Assembly: GCF_037971845.1 (NCBI RefSeq) | Contig: NZ_CP150227.1 | Coordinates: 2,976,001-3,040,000 of the forward strand | Reading direction: 5' to 3' | DNA from: Paenibacillus sp. FSL R5-0766 | Lineage (GTDB): Bacteria > Bacillota > Bacilli > Paenibacillales > Paenibacillaceae | DNA length: 64,000 nt | Shown here: in pieces, positions 8,609 to 17,074 of the stretch | Numbering within the stretch: the stretch's first letter is position 1 | Layout of the letters: the number at the start of each line of letters is the position of its first letter | Program-made: the position numbers and the translations under genes | The notes under the pieces: model-generated | What the model was told of the DNA's origin: nothing | The model's database searches: none | Seen by the model: only the letters and a program-made list of their open reading frames with translations

Positions 8609-8803
8609 ATATATAAATTGAACTTAACATTTACACAAAACGGAGAGGACAGAAATAAGCTGAGGAAGCGGAGCGTTCGCCTTTATCCCCGGATTTTTCC
8701 TTTATAAAAAGGAATCGTAGAAAATCTGGGGATAACAGCGATCAGAAGGTTGTTCTGTCATTGGAGTGACTAGTGTAAATATTCTTTAGTTTAATTTATA
8801 TAT
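8609..8803 (+). repeat. Dispersed inverted-repeat element, copy A1
   Basis: About 195 bp between the TetR gene and the dehydrogenase gene. The ends are inverted repeats (ATATATAAATT 8609-8619 with AATTTATATAT 8793-8803), continued inward with a small bulge to ATTTACAC / GTGTAAAT. Inside are GACAGAA / TTCTGTC (8648-8654, 8753-8759), a 14-bp stem (8684-8697 with 8721-8734) and an apical hairpin (TTTCCTTT..AAAAGGAA). The core box GGGGATAACAGCGATC is shared with copies at 37966-38197 and 63702-63892. I see no convincing coding potential. It may be a MITE or a structured RNA. Confidence 0.85.
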
Positions 8804-8837
8804 TTAAGAAGTGAGCAGATATAGGAGGAGATCAGGA

Positions 8838-9806
8838 ATGAATACAAAGTTGCGCTGTGCCGTTTTGGATGACTATCAGAACGTTGCGCTGACGTCGGCG
8901 GATTGGAGTCCGTTGATGGATCAGGTGGAGATTCAGACATTCAACAACTATATGGGCTCGGAAGAAAAAGTCATTCAAGAATTGCAGGATTTTGATATTG
9001 TGGTTCTGATGCGGGAACGTACACCGTTCCCGGAGAAGGTCATTTCGCAACTCCCTAAGCTAAAACTTCTGATTACAAGTGGTATGCGCAACGCGTCGAT
9101 AGATCTCAAGGCTGCAGAGAAGAACGGGATTATTGTGTGTGGAACCGAGGGCAGCTCTAATCCGCCGACGGAGCTTACATGGGCACTGATTCTGGGGCTG
9201 TCCAGACAACTGGTTACGGAAAATAATGCACTTCGCTCCAATCGTAACTGGCAGAGCACAGTCGGGTTGGATCTGCATGGGAGAACACTGGGATTGCTTG
9301 GTTTGGGCAAGATAGGTACTCGCATGGCTGAGATCGCACAAGCATTTGGCATGAATGTGATGGCCTGGAGCGAGAATCTAACACAAGAGAAAGCCGAAAA
9401 ACATGGTGTGATCTGGGCCGAGACCAAGGAGCAATTGCTTGCAGAGAGCGACATCGTATCCATACATCTGGTATTAAGTGATCGTACGCGGAATCTGATC
9501 GGACAAGCCGATTTTCAACTAATGAAATCGAGTGCGCTACTCATCAATACGTCGCGAGCGGGCATTGTTGATCAGGAAGCCATGGTGGAGGCATTGCAGA
9601 GTGGTGTGATTGCTGGTGCAGGTCTGGATGTATATGAGCAGGAACCGCTACCCGTTAACCATGTGATGCGAACATTGCCCAACGTCCTGGCCACACCGCA
9701 TCTGGGTTATGTGACTCGTGGCAATTATGAGATCTATTATAATCATACCGTAGAGAATATAGCGATGTTCCTGAAGGGAACGCCGATCAGGCAACTGCTT
9801 TCTTAG
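8838..9806 (+). CDS. D-2-hydroxyacid dehydrogenase, NAD-dependent
   Basis: The protein of 322 residues belongs to the D-isomer-specific 2-hydroxyacid dehydrogenase family (phosphoglycerate/glycerate dehydrogenase type). The NAD-binding motif is GLLGLGKIGTRMAE (about residues 153-166). The catalytic triad is R240 (NTSRAGIVDQ), a Glu near 269 (YEQEPLP) and H288 (TPHLGYVT). ATG 8838 has AGGAGG nine bases upstream; the open frame from 8811 is rejected. It is shorter than SerA and lacks an ACT domain, so it is probably not the main serine-pathway enzyme. It stands alone; the substrate cannot be told. A dispersed repeat element ends about 35 bp upstream. Confidence 0.9.
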   Translation: MNTKLRCAVLDDYQNVALTSADWSPLMDQVEIQTFNNYMGSEEKVIQELQDFDIVVLMRERTPFPEKVISQLPKLKLLITSGMRNASIDLKAAEKNGIIVCGTEGSSNPPTELTWALILGLSRQLVTENNALRSNRNWQSTVGLDLHGRTLGLLGLGKIGTRMAEIAQAFGMNVMAWSENLTQEKAEKHGVIWAETKEQLLAESDIVSIHLVLSDRTRNLIGQADFQLMKSSALLINTSRAGIVDQEAMVEALQSGVIAGAGLDVYEQEPLPVNHVMRTLPNVLATPHLGYVTRGNYEIYYNHTVENIAMFLKGTPIRQLLS

Positions 9807-9987
9807 AATGAACGTATGCGGACGGAGTATGACTCTGCTATAGTTATACAGAATCAACGATAAATAAGGTGATGCCAGGAAAAAGTTAGACCTGAGCAAC
9901 ACCTTTTTAGTATATCTGTGTAACAGAACAAATGAAGGGATAGCCGTAAAATATATTCTATCCTAATGACCCATCCCCTCACCAAAT

Positions 9988-11025
9988 TTAACGGTGTGGC
10001 CCTCGCTGGGAAGAATGAATCATGGCAACGCTTGATTCACGAACGATTAAGCGCGGTTCAAATTGGATGTGTTCGTAATCGGTCGTGCTCATCTCCCGAA
10101 TTCGTTTTAACAACAGCTCGGTAGCAAGTCTGGCGACTTCTTCGCCCATAATGGACACGGAACTAATCTGCGGAGACGTGACGGTTGTCCATTGATTGTT
10201 ATCGACACCCACAACAGCCACATCTTCAGGTACACGAACCCCTAACTCCTTGAACCGATTAACCAATCCGATGGCAACCATATCATTAATGGCATAGACG
10301 GCATCTGGCATATGCGTAAGTCCATAGAAATAATCTGCAGCATTGGCACCTGTATTCAATGAAAAGTCCTCACCAAAGTAGACGAGAGAAATGTCCACAT
10401 GGCCTACAGCTTGCTCATACGCACGAAAGCGTTCTTCAATAATGTCCTTCGGTGCACCGGCGTATGCGATTCGAGTCCGGCCGATTTTGAACAGATGCTC
10501 CATCACCAGTTTGCCTTCGGGTTGAGAAAGAGAGACGATATCTGCCTTTATGCCCGGTTCCAGTTTTTTGCCGTAATTAATCATGGAGATAGGGAGCGGC
10601 GCTTTATCAATCAGTCCGGGTAACGTTTTGGGGTACGCCAGAGGCATGAAGATCAGTCCGTCCACATGCAATTTTTTGACATTACGAATGGTTTCAAGCT
10701 CCGTTCTGGCATTGCCTGCCGTATTGATCTGCACGACATGGTACCCATGCTGCTTCGCCGTTTGCTCTACAGACCAGGAGATTTCCGGAATGATGGCGTT
10801 TCGTATGTCGGGTACAACAAGAGCGATCTGGTGCGTTTGCCGGATTTTCAGACTCTGTGCCGAGGTGTTGGGTACAAACCCCAGTTCTTCAATGGCCTGC
10901 ATCACTTTATCCCGTGTTTTACTGCTGATGCCTTCTGAATTGTTGATGGCCCGGGATACGGTAGCGATGCCCACGCCGGCACGCTCTGCAACGTCCTTGA
11001 TCGTAAGTTTCTGTTCTTTCTTCAA
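9988..11025 (-). CDS. LacI-family transcriptional regulator
   Basis: The 345-residue protein has the LacI helix-turn-helix at residues 8-30 (TIKDVAERAGVGIATVSRAI), the hinge helix, and a periplasmic-binding-protein-like ligand domain ending in EPRLIVRESS. The probable start is TTG at 11025, with GAGG about 12 bases upstream. It is divergent from 2,3-butanediol dehydrogenase, and near-identical LacI-type palindromes occur before both genes (11047-11060 and 11363-11376). The likely job is autoregulation plus control of the dehydrogenase in response to a small ligand, which is unknown. It lacks nothing expected for the family. Confidence 0.92.
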   Translation of the reverse strand: MKKEQKLTIKDVAERAGVGIATVSRAINNSEGISSKTRDKVMQAIEELGFVPNTSAQSLKIRQTHQIALVVPDIRNAIIPEISWSVEQTAKQHGYHVVQINTAGNARTELETIRNVKKLHVDGLIFMPLAYPKTLPGLIDKAPLPISMINYGKKLEPGIKADIVSLSQPEGKLVMEHLFKIGRTRIAYAGAPKDIIEERFRAYEQAVGHVDISLVYFGEDFSLNTGANAADYFYGLTHMPDAVYAINDMVAIGLVNRFKELGVRVPEDVAVVGVDNNQWTTVTSPQISSVSIMGEEVARLATELLLKRIREMSTTDYEHIQFEPRLIVRESSVAMIHSSQRGPHR

Positions 11026-11046
11026 TGTACAGTTACCTCACTTTAT

Positions 11047-11060
11047 CGGAAACGATTCCG
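11047..11060. promoter_or_regulatory. LacI-type operator before the regulator gene
   Basis: CGGAAACGATTCCG is a 14-bp palindrome with one mismatched pair, centred on CG as in LacI/GalR operators. It lies about 22 bases upstream of the lacI-type start, over the likely leader or promoter. It matches the perfect palindrome at 11363-11376 at 13 of 14 positions. Confidence 0.75.
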
Positions 11061-11362
11061 AATTATTAGGAATATGTAAGAACTTCACGATAGGTATATA
11101 ACTTGATTATAACATTTGAACAATGAAGTATCCCATGAAAGGACCAGATTTATAGCGAGGCCTGATTAAATTTCAATAGGACTACAATAATATTTTCCAT
11201 AATATATGTTAATGACAAGGATTACATCGTTTGTAATACTGCTAAAATCACTTGAATTATAGTATAAGCATTCTTAAAGTGAACTCGATATGATCACGAA
11301 ATAGACATATTAGTGGAGAAATATGTTTGACAGCGTATCTAAAATGTGACATATTTAATTTA

Positions 11363-11376
11363 CGGAAACGTTTCCG
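11363..11376. promoter_or_regulatory. Perfect LacI-type operator before butanediol dehydrogenase
   Basis: CGGAAACGTTTCCG is a perfect 14-bp palindrome with the central CG of LacI-family operators, 36 bases upstream of the dehydrogenase start. It resembles a catabolite-responsive element only in its core. The matching site before the adjacent LacI gene makes that protein the better candidate ligand. Confidence 0.8.
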
Positions 11377-11412
11377 ATTATATCACAAATTATGATCTGG
11401 GAGATGAAATGA

Positions 11413-12462
11413 ATGAAAGCATTACGTTGGCATGGAGTCAAAGATTTACGTCTCGAAAATATTAATGAACCTCAGCCTGAAGAAGGAAAGGTCAAAATAA
11501 AAGTGGAATGGTGCGGTATCTGCGGCAGTGATTTGCACGAGTACACAGCAGGTCCAATCTTCATTCCCGCTCAAGCACCGCATCCGCTAACAGGGGAACA
11601 AGCGCCTATAGTTATGGGGCATGAATTCTCAGGACAGGTGGTTGAAGTAGGGGAAGGTGTTACGCGTTTCAAGGCGGGCGATCGTGTTGTGGTAGAACCC
11701 ATCTATGCATGTGGACACTGCGAAGCTTGTAAACAGGGCAGATACAATCTGTGCGATCAGATGGGTTTCCTCGGACTCGCTGGAGGCGGAGGAGGATTCT
11801 CCGAGTATGTAACTGCTGCAGAAAACATGGTACATGCCATTCCGGATTCAATCTCGTATGAGCAAGGTGCGTTGGTTGAACCTTCAGCTGTAGCACTCCA
11901 CGCTGTGCGTCAAAGTAAACTGAAAGTGGGAGATACGGCAGCCGTGTTTGGTGCAGGCCCGATTGGACTACTGGTCATCGAAGCGCTTAAAGCTTCGGGA
12001 GCGTCGGATATTTATGTAGTGGAGTTATCAGATGAACGGAAAGCAAAAGCCGAAGAGCTCGGTGCCATTGTGATTGATCCAATGCAGTTTAATGTCGTGG
12101 AAGAGATCCATCAACGTACACAAGGCGGCGTTAACGTAGCCTATGAAGTAACCGGTGTTCCACGTGTTCTGCAACAAGCCATCGATTCGACACGTATTGG
12201 TGGAGAGTTGATGATCGTCAGTATTTTTGAACAGGAAGCACCGATTTACCCGAACTCAATTGTCATGAAAGAACGTACAGTTAATGGCATTATTGGTTAT
12301 CGCGATGTGTTCCCGGCGGTGATCAGTCTGATGGATAAAGGTTTCTTCCCGGCTGACAAGCTGGTGACCAAACGAATTTCGTTGGATGAAGTGGTAGAGC
12401 AGGGATTTGAAGCACTGTTGAAAGAGAAAAATCAGGTTAAGATATTGGTAAAAGCTGAATAG
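11413..12462 (+). CDS. bdhA: (R,R)-2,3-butanediol dehydrogenase / acetoin reductase
   Basis: The 349-residue zinc-dependent medium-chain dehydrogenase interconverts acetoin and 2,3-butanediol with NAD(H). Catalytic zinc ligands are C37 (CGICGSDLHEY), H70 and E71 (GHEFSG); structural zinc cysteines are C100, C103, C106 and C114. The stretch GPIFIPAQAPHPLTGEQAPIVMGHE is typical of BdhA rather than of sorbitol or threonine dehydrogenases. The NAD site is GAGPIGLL. The ribosome site GGGAG is nine bases before the ATG. A LacI-type operator precedes it and a strong terminator follows, so it is monocistronic. Exact stereospecificity is inferred from the family. Confidence 0.9.
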   Translation: MKALRWHGVKDLRLENINEPQPEEGKVKIKVEWCGICGSDLHEYTAGPIFIPAQAPHPLTGEQAPIVMGHEFSGQVVEVGEGVTRFKAGDRVVVEPIYACGHCEACKQGRYNLCDQMGFLGLAGGGGGFSEYVTAAENMVHAIPDSISYEQGALVEPSAVALHAVRQSKLKVGDTAAVFGAGPIGLLVIEALKASGASDIYVVELSDERKAKAEELGAIVIDPMQFNVVEEIHQRTQGGVNVAYEVTGVPRVLQQAIDSTRIGGELMIVSIFEQEAPIYPNSIVMKERTVNGIIGYRDVFPAVISLMDKGFFPADKLVTKRISLDEVVEQGFEALLKEKNQVKILVKAE

Positions 12463-12479
12463 AAATCACAGATAGTAAC

Positions 12480-12526
12480 AAAAAGTAGACAGCACATCAA
12501 CAGATGTGATTGTCTACTTTTTTTGT
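12480..12526 (+). terminator. Rho-independent terminator after bdhA
   Basis: A long hairpin (AAAAGTAGACA...TGTCTACTTTT, inner CACATC/GATGTG) is followed by a run of seven T residues about 20 bases after the stop. Confidence 0.9.
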
Positions 12527-12643
12527 ATAAATAGGGCGGAATTTGTTGCATGTACAGGTAGTTTTACATAGTATAAAAAGATACAAATTGTATCATTTTG
12601 GTGTGAAGGTAATGATGATGAAAAAATGAAGGAGGAAGCGGAC

Positions 12644-13957
12644 ATGCAGAGACATACCAAATGGACAGCCGTAATTTTGACCATTGTCGCAGGAATGAGC
12701 TGGATGCTTATGGGGAACTCCAAGCCGAAAAACGCCACCTCAACGAGTCAACCCCCTGCGACGGAACGTGGGCTTGCCAAGGTGTCGAATGCACGGATCA
12801 ATTCAGCTGATGTAACATCGAAGATCGAACTGTTAGGCAGACCTTTTACCAAAACACCATATGCCAATAACGTCTGGGACATGCAACTGTACAACGGCAA
12901 GATTTATTTGGGCCACGGGAACAGTAGTAATCTGGGTGTAGCGCCGAATTCAGGCCCTATTCCAGTCATTTATTATGATACAGCAAATGCGAAATTCAAG
13001 ACCCAGTCGGTGACTAACAGCAACCCGGGCATCTTGCCGTCAACGAAGATGTATGTGGATGAGGAACAGATTGATATCTACAGAGTACTAAACGACAAGT
13101 TATATATTCCTGGCAATGATTCGGATAGTGAGAAATGGGAACTCGGCAATTTTTATCGTTTGGATGGAGAGGTGTGGACCAAATATCGCAATCTGCCGCT
13201 GGGTGTACACGTATACGATTTGGCATCTTATCAGGGCAAGATGTTTGCCGCGCTGGGTACGGAGTCCAAACCAACCATATTAATCTCTCATAATGGAGGT
13301 GAAACTTGGCAGAAATATGCGACGATCAATACGTTTGGTTTCCGGGCCTACACCATGTTCCATCTTAATGGCAAATTATATGCATCTGGCATGATGTATC
13401 CTGCCAATAAAATATGGAATGACAAAACTAATATTCTGGAAATAAACGAAAAGCTTGAGAAACGCGATGTTGTCATCTATGGTAGCAAAATGCTGCCAGG
13501 ACTAACCTATCAAACGGGCACGATTCCTTATAATAAAATAGGCAAAAATGTTAACTTCAATAACAAGTTGCTCTATATAGCAGGTGGTGTGTTTAATGAT
13601 GGGCAGCTGCTGCCCAAATCTTTGAATGTCATGACCGACATTAATCAGGCAAGGCGAGTTAATCTCCCGGATGCCAAGGCGCTCCCAACCGATGTGCTGT
13701 TGCGTGATGGCAAGGTGTATGTGCTTACGTACACTCGCCAAAGTGCCAATCTGTATATCAATCGGGTCTACCAATCCACGGATCTGACCACATGGAATGA
13801 GATTTTACGTTTTAACCAGGACACCTATGCCAAGTCTTTCGAAGAGAACGAGGGTGACTTTTACTTTGGTCTGGGTACCGATCCGGATGTGTTATCGACT
13901 TCATCAGGGAAATTGCTTCGAGTGAACCGCAGTGATATCCCCGTGAATGCTAATTAA
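12644..13957 (+). CDS. Exported protein with Asp-box repeat, function unknown
   Basis: The 437-residue protein starts with a basic N-terminus and hydrophobic stretch (KWTAVILTIVAGMSWMLMG, about residues 6-24), a signal peptide or anchor. The mature part is rich in short beta-strand patterns (NGKIYLGHG, NDKLYIPGN, QGKMFAALG, NGKLYASG, DGKVYVLTY) spaced at about 45-60 residues, and contains an Asp-box-like SHNGGETWQKY near residue 218. That pattern suggests a beta-propeller, as in sialidase-like or photosystem-stability-factor-like folds. I do not recognise a catalytic site and assign no activity. ATG 12644 has GGAGGA nine bases upstream. It stands alone. Confidence 0.75.
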   Translation: MQRHTKWTAVILTIVAGMSWMLMGNSKPKNATSTSQPPATERGLAKVSNARINSADVTSKIELLGRPFTKTPYANNVWDMQLYNGKIYLGHGNSSNLGVAPNSGPIPVIYYDTANAKFKTQSVTNSNPGILPSTKMYVDEEQIDIYRVLNDKLYIPGNDSDSEKWELGNFYRLDGEVWTKYRNLPLGVHVYDLASYQGKMFAALGTESKPTILISHNGGETWQKYATINTFGFRAYTMFHLNGKLYASGMMYPANKIWNDKTNILEINEKLEKRDVVIYGSKMLPGLTYQTGTIPYNKIGKNVNFNNKLLYIAGGVFNDGQLLPKSLNVMTDINQARRVNLPDAKALPTDVLLRDGKVYVLTYTRQSANLYINRVYQSTDLTTWNEILRFNQDTYAKSFEENEGDFYFGLGTDPDVLSTSSGKLLRVNRSDIPVNAN

Positions 13958-14190
13958 ATTCGAAGGAAGATTATGGATTATATACTATGCTACATCCACA
14001 TTATTGGTGACCGGTAAGTTTGAACGCCCAACTTCAAAAATTTGAAAATAAAATTAAGAAACTATAAAATGGATAGAGAAATAATCCTAAACCAGTCAAC
14101 TGGATTACACGTGTTACAATATACAAAAGCATGTCGCATTTCATGTGGATGCGGAGTTCCACACTTCCAATTGCAAAGGAGCAATGTACT

Positions 14191-15294
14191 ATGAACGTAC
14201 CTTCAGCATTATTCAAACCTTTCACCTCGGACAAGCTAACATTGTCTAATCGAATCGTTATGGCACCCATGACTCGCGGATTCTCACCAGAGGGCGTACC
14301 TGGACCGGAAGTTGCTGAATACTATCGTCGCAGAGCAGCAGGTGGAGTGGGGCTCATCATAACAGAAGGTACAGGCATTAATCATCCATCTTCGGTTAGT
14401 GGAGTGAGTATTCCATTATTCCATGGTGAAGATTCGTTGCAAGGATGGGCTAATGTAGTGAAAGCAGTACATGAAGCGGGTGGCAAAATCATGCCACAAT
14501 TGTGGCATGTGGGTACAGCACGTCGTTCCGGTGACTTGCCTAACGCAGAAGCTGAGCCTGTAAGTCCGTCAGGGGTTAGCATGGCGGGTGAACCATCACG
14601 TGAACCATTAACGGAAGAGGAGATTCAAGGGCTTGTACAGGCATTTGCCCAAGCGGCAGCGGATGCACAGCGAATCGGGTTTGACGGCATTGAACTGCAT
14701 GGCGCCCATGGATACCTGATTGACCAATTCTTCTGGGAGCAGACGAATCGACGGGCCGACAATTATGGTGGTGATTTGGTACGGCGAACTCAATTTGCGG
14801 TTGAAGTGATTAAAGCTTGTCGTGCGGCGGTTGGTCCTGATTTCCCAATTGTGCTCCGGTTCTCCCAATGGAAGATGGGGAATTATGAGGCACGTCTGGT
14901 GGAGACGCCAGAACAATTGGAGCAATTCCTGGCCCCACTCAGTGCTGCTGGCGTGGATATATTCCATTGCTCTACACGCCGGTTCTGGTTACCGGAATTC
15001 GAAGGATCTGAGCTGAATCTCGCGGGTTGGACGCAAAAAATAACGGGTAAACCAGCTATTTCCGTTGGATCGGTAGGTCTTGAAGCTGAATTTGTAGATA
15101 GAGCAACCGAGAACCAGGGAACAGGGGATGCCCATCTGGATCTATTAAATGAGAAGCTGGAGAACAATGAATTTGACCTGATCGCCTTGGGTCGTGTTCT
15201 GCTTAGTGATCCCGAATGGCCTGCCAAAGTTCGTGAAGGTCGCATATCCGAAATCATTCCATTTACAACGGAAGTGTTGCAAACACTCCATTAA
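14191..15294 (+). CDS. Old Yellow Enzyme family NADH:flavin oxidoreductase
   Basis: This 367-residue TIM-barrel flavoprotein begins LFKPFTSDKLTLSNRIVMAPMTRGFSPEG, the N-terminal FMN-binding segment of the family. HGAHGYLIDQFFWEQTNRRADNYGG (about residues 170-194) carries the His/Asn-or-His pair and Tyr used in substrate binding and protonation. GRVLLSDPEWPAKV near the C-terminus is the phosphate-binding end. Members reduce activated C=C bonds or nitro groups with NAD(P)H. ATG 14191 with AAAGGAG upstream is preferred over the longer frame from 14131. No neighbouring partner gene is evident. Confidence 0.9.
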   Translation: MNVPSALFKPFTSDKLTLSNRIVMAPMTRGFSPEGVPGPEVAEYYRRRAAGGVGLIITEGTGINHPSSVSGVSIPLFHGEDSLQGWANVVKAVHEAGGKIMPQLWHVGTARRSGDLPNAEAEPVSPSGVSMAGEPSREPLTEEEIQGLVQAFAQAAADAQRIGFDGIELHGAHGYLIDQFFWEQTNRRADNYGGDLVRRTQFAVEVIKACRAAVGPDFPIVLRFSQWKMGNYEARLVETPEQLEQFLAPLSAAGVDIFHCSTRRFWLPEFEGSELNLAGWTQKITGKPAISVGSVGLEAEFVDRATENQGTGDAHLDLLNEKLENNEFDLIALGRVLLSDPEWPAKVREGRISEIIPFTTEVLQTLH

Positions 15295-15382
15295 TAGAAG
15301 CCTAAGAACGTTTGGTGAAAGGTGAACTAACACTGAACGGCAACGATTTACAACGAAAAGTAAAACAAAAACCAACAAATAG

Positions 15383-15403
15383 GCCGCCTTTGGGCGGCTT
15401 TTT
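15383..15403 (+). terminator. Rho-independent terminator after the Old Yellow Enzyme gene
   Basis: GCCGCC TTTG GGCGGC followed by TTTTT, about 90 bases after the stop. A compact GC-rich stem. Confidence 0.9.
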
Positions 15404-15692
15404 GATCTACCTATACTAATAATTTCAACATATGAAAAATTCATAATAGAAAATCATTTCCTGCACCGTTACTCCTTTTTACTCTCCACATACCTCGCAC
15501 ACGCGCCTAGTCACAACACCATTAAGTTCCACATCTCAGGTTCCAGTGCAACCACTTTTTTTACCACTTAAGTGTCTGAACAACGATTCGATCTTCAGAA
15601 GCGCTCATTTTGAAAATCATTCACCTTGTGATAAGGTTAGGCCTGAACCTTTAGATTACCAAGATGACATTACATAAGGAGGATGAATATCC
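15404..15692. other. Intergenic region before the NagZ-like gene
   Basis: AT-rich and pyrimidine-rich sequence with no credible ORF. Near its end are two small overlapping hairpins: ACCTT..AAGGT, and AAGGTT (15633-15638) with AACCTT (15646-15651). They share the AAGGT segment and so cannot form together. An AAGGAGG ribosome site at 15676-15682 belongs to the next gene. I see no clear promoter hexamers. Confidence 0.5.
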
Positions 15693-17033
15693 TTGTACAA
15701 CTATAGGTACACCTCGAACAATAAATGGAGAAAACCACTGCATATGATGTGTCTTCTGCTGGGGATCGTTCTGCTTTTATCGGCATGTGGCCAAGCACAG
15801 AAACCTTCCTCCGCAACGGACTCGAATACCGGATCGAACGCTAGCTCCAACTCAGGGCAATCTTCCTCATCGCCGGAGCAGAATACCGCTCCACCGCAGG
15901 AAGAAGTACCAGAGGAACCGCAAGAAGAAGTCGATCCGGTGCAGGAGCAGCTCAATTCATTAACGTTAGAAGAGAAGATTGGACAGATGATACTGGCCGG
16001 TGTTCAAGGGACAACGTTGGATGATCAAGCCAAACAGATGATTACGAATCAAAAGGTAGGGGGCATTATTTTCTATGCCAACAATGTTTCGACACTTGAG
16101 GGAACAGCCAAGTTTGTGCAATCCATCAAGGAAGCGAATCAGTCCAACCCGATACCGATCTTCATGAGTGTAGATCAGGAGGGCGGCAAAGTCAGTCGTA
16201 TGCCGGAGACGGTGGAATCCATTCCTTCCAGTAGAAAAGTAGGCGAGACGAAAGACAGCGCGCTTGCTGAAACGATGGGCGAATTGCTGGCCAGACAAGT
16301 TCAGCTTGCGGGTTTTAATGTGGACTTTGCTCCTGTGCTGGATGTGAACAGTAACCCGAAGAACCCGGTGATTGGAGATCGTTCATTCGGCAGCTCGGCA
16401 GAACTGGTGTCACGTATGGGGATTGCAGAGATGAAGGGATTACGTAATGAAGGCATTATTCCGGTAGTGAAACATTTTCCGGGTCATGGTGATACGTCCG
16501 TGGACTCCCATCTCGATCTGCCTGTTGTGAACAAAACGGAAAAACAACTGGCCGAGCTTGAATGGATTCCATTCCAGGCCGCAGTGAAGGAGCAGGTAGA
16601 GGCGGTCATGGTTGCACACATTTTGTTCCCGAAGCTGGACCCGGATCATCCGGCATCCTTATCCGATGTCATAATTGGTGAACATTTGCGTGGGAAGTTC
16701 AAGTATGATGGTGTGGTCATCACAGATGACCTGAGTATGGGTGCAATCGCGAAGAACTTCAAGTTGGACCAGGCAGCCCTGGCAACTGTTAAAGCAGGAA
16801 GTGACATTCTGTTGGTAGCTCACAGTTATGAGAGTGCCAAGACAATTTTTGATACGCTAATAAGTGCAGTTAAGTCAGGCAAGATCACCGAGTCCCGAAT
16901 TGATGAAAGTGTATATCGTATCCTGGCATTGAAGCAACAATACAAGTTATCGGATGATCAGAAAGCTTCCGGAGACCTGAAGCAATTGAATGCAGATATT
17001 GTGGATTGGCGTAAGCAAATCGATGCTAGATAA
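15693..17033 (+). CDS. nagZ: Lipoprotein beta-N-acetylhexosaminidase, GH3 family (NagZ-like)
   Basis: The 446-residue protein starts at TTG 15693 with AAGGAGG ten bases upstream. It has a signal peptide with lipobox LLLSAC near residue 32, then a low-complexity Ser/Asn/Pro/Glu linker to about residue 85. The GH3 barrel includes MSVDQEGGKVSRMP, the NagZ signature KHFPGHGDTSVDSHLDLP (about residues 259-276, with the catalytic Asp/His pair) and VITDDLSMGAI, holding the Asp nucleophile near residue 343. It cleaves N-acetylglucosamine from muropeptides in cell-wall recycling and acts outside the membrane. Two-component genes follow 41 bp later but probably serve another function. Confidence 0.92.
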   Translation: MYNYRYTSNNKWRKPLHMMCLLLGIVLLLSACGQAQKPSSATDSNTGSNASSNSGQSSSSPEQNTAPPQEEVPEEPQEEVDPVQEQLNSLTLEEKIGQMILAGVQGTTLDDQAKQMITNQKVGGIIFYANNVSTLEGTAKFVQSIKEANQSNPIPIFMSVDQEGGKVSRMPETVESIPSSRKVGETKDSALAETMGELLARQVQLAGFNVDFAPVLDVNSNPKNPVIGDRSFGSSAELVSRMGIAEMKGLRNEGIIPVVKHFPGHGDTSVDSHLDLPVVNKTEKQLAELEWIPFQAAVKEQVEAVMVAHILFPKLDPDHPASLSDVIIGEHLRGKFKYDGVVITDDLSMGAIAKNFKLDQAALATVKAGSDILLVAHSYESAKTIFDTLISAVKSGKITESRIDESVYRILALKQQYKLSDDQKASGDLKQLNADIVDWRKQIDAR

Positions 17034-17074
17034 TAAATCCTGTGTTATGATTTTGCCAGAGGTGAGATCCAATA

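Larger units (their letters stand above)
11026..11412. promoter_or_regulatory. Divergent promoter region between LacI regulator and butanediol dehydrogenase
   Basis: This 387-bp AT-rich stretch has no credible ORF. It holds the two LacI-type palindromes close to its ends, one for each divergent gene. The central part (about 11110-11340) has many TATAAT-like stretches but nothing I can assign uniquely as a promoter. Confidence 0.6.

Noticed and set aside
8495..8707. Open frame of 70 codons after the TetR gene
   Set aside because: Its second half lies inside repeat copy A1, it has no ribosome site and no protein-like pattern.
8609..8803. A1 as a tRNA-like or 6S-type RNA gene
   Set aside because: The terminal AT-rich inverted repeats and three dispersed copies do not fit a single-copy housekeeping RNA.
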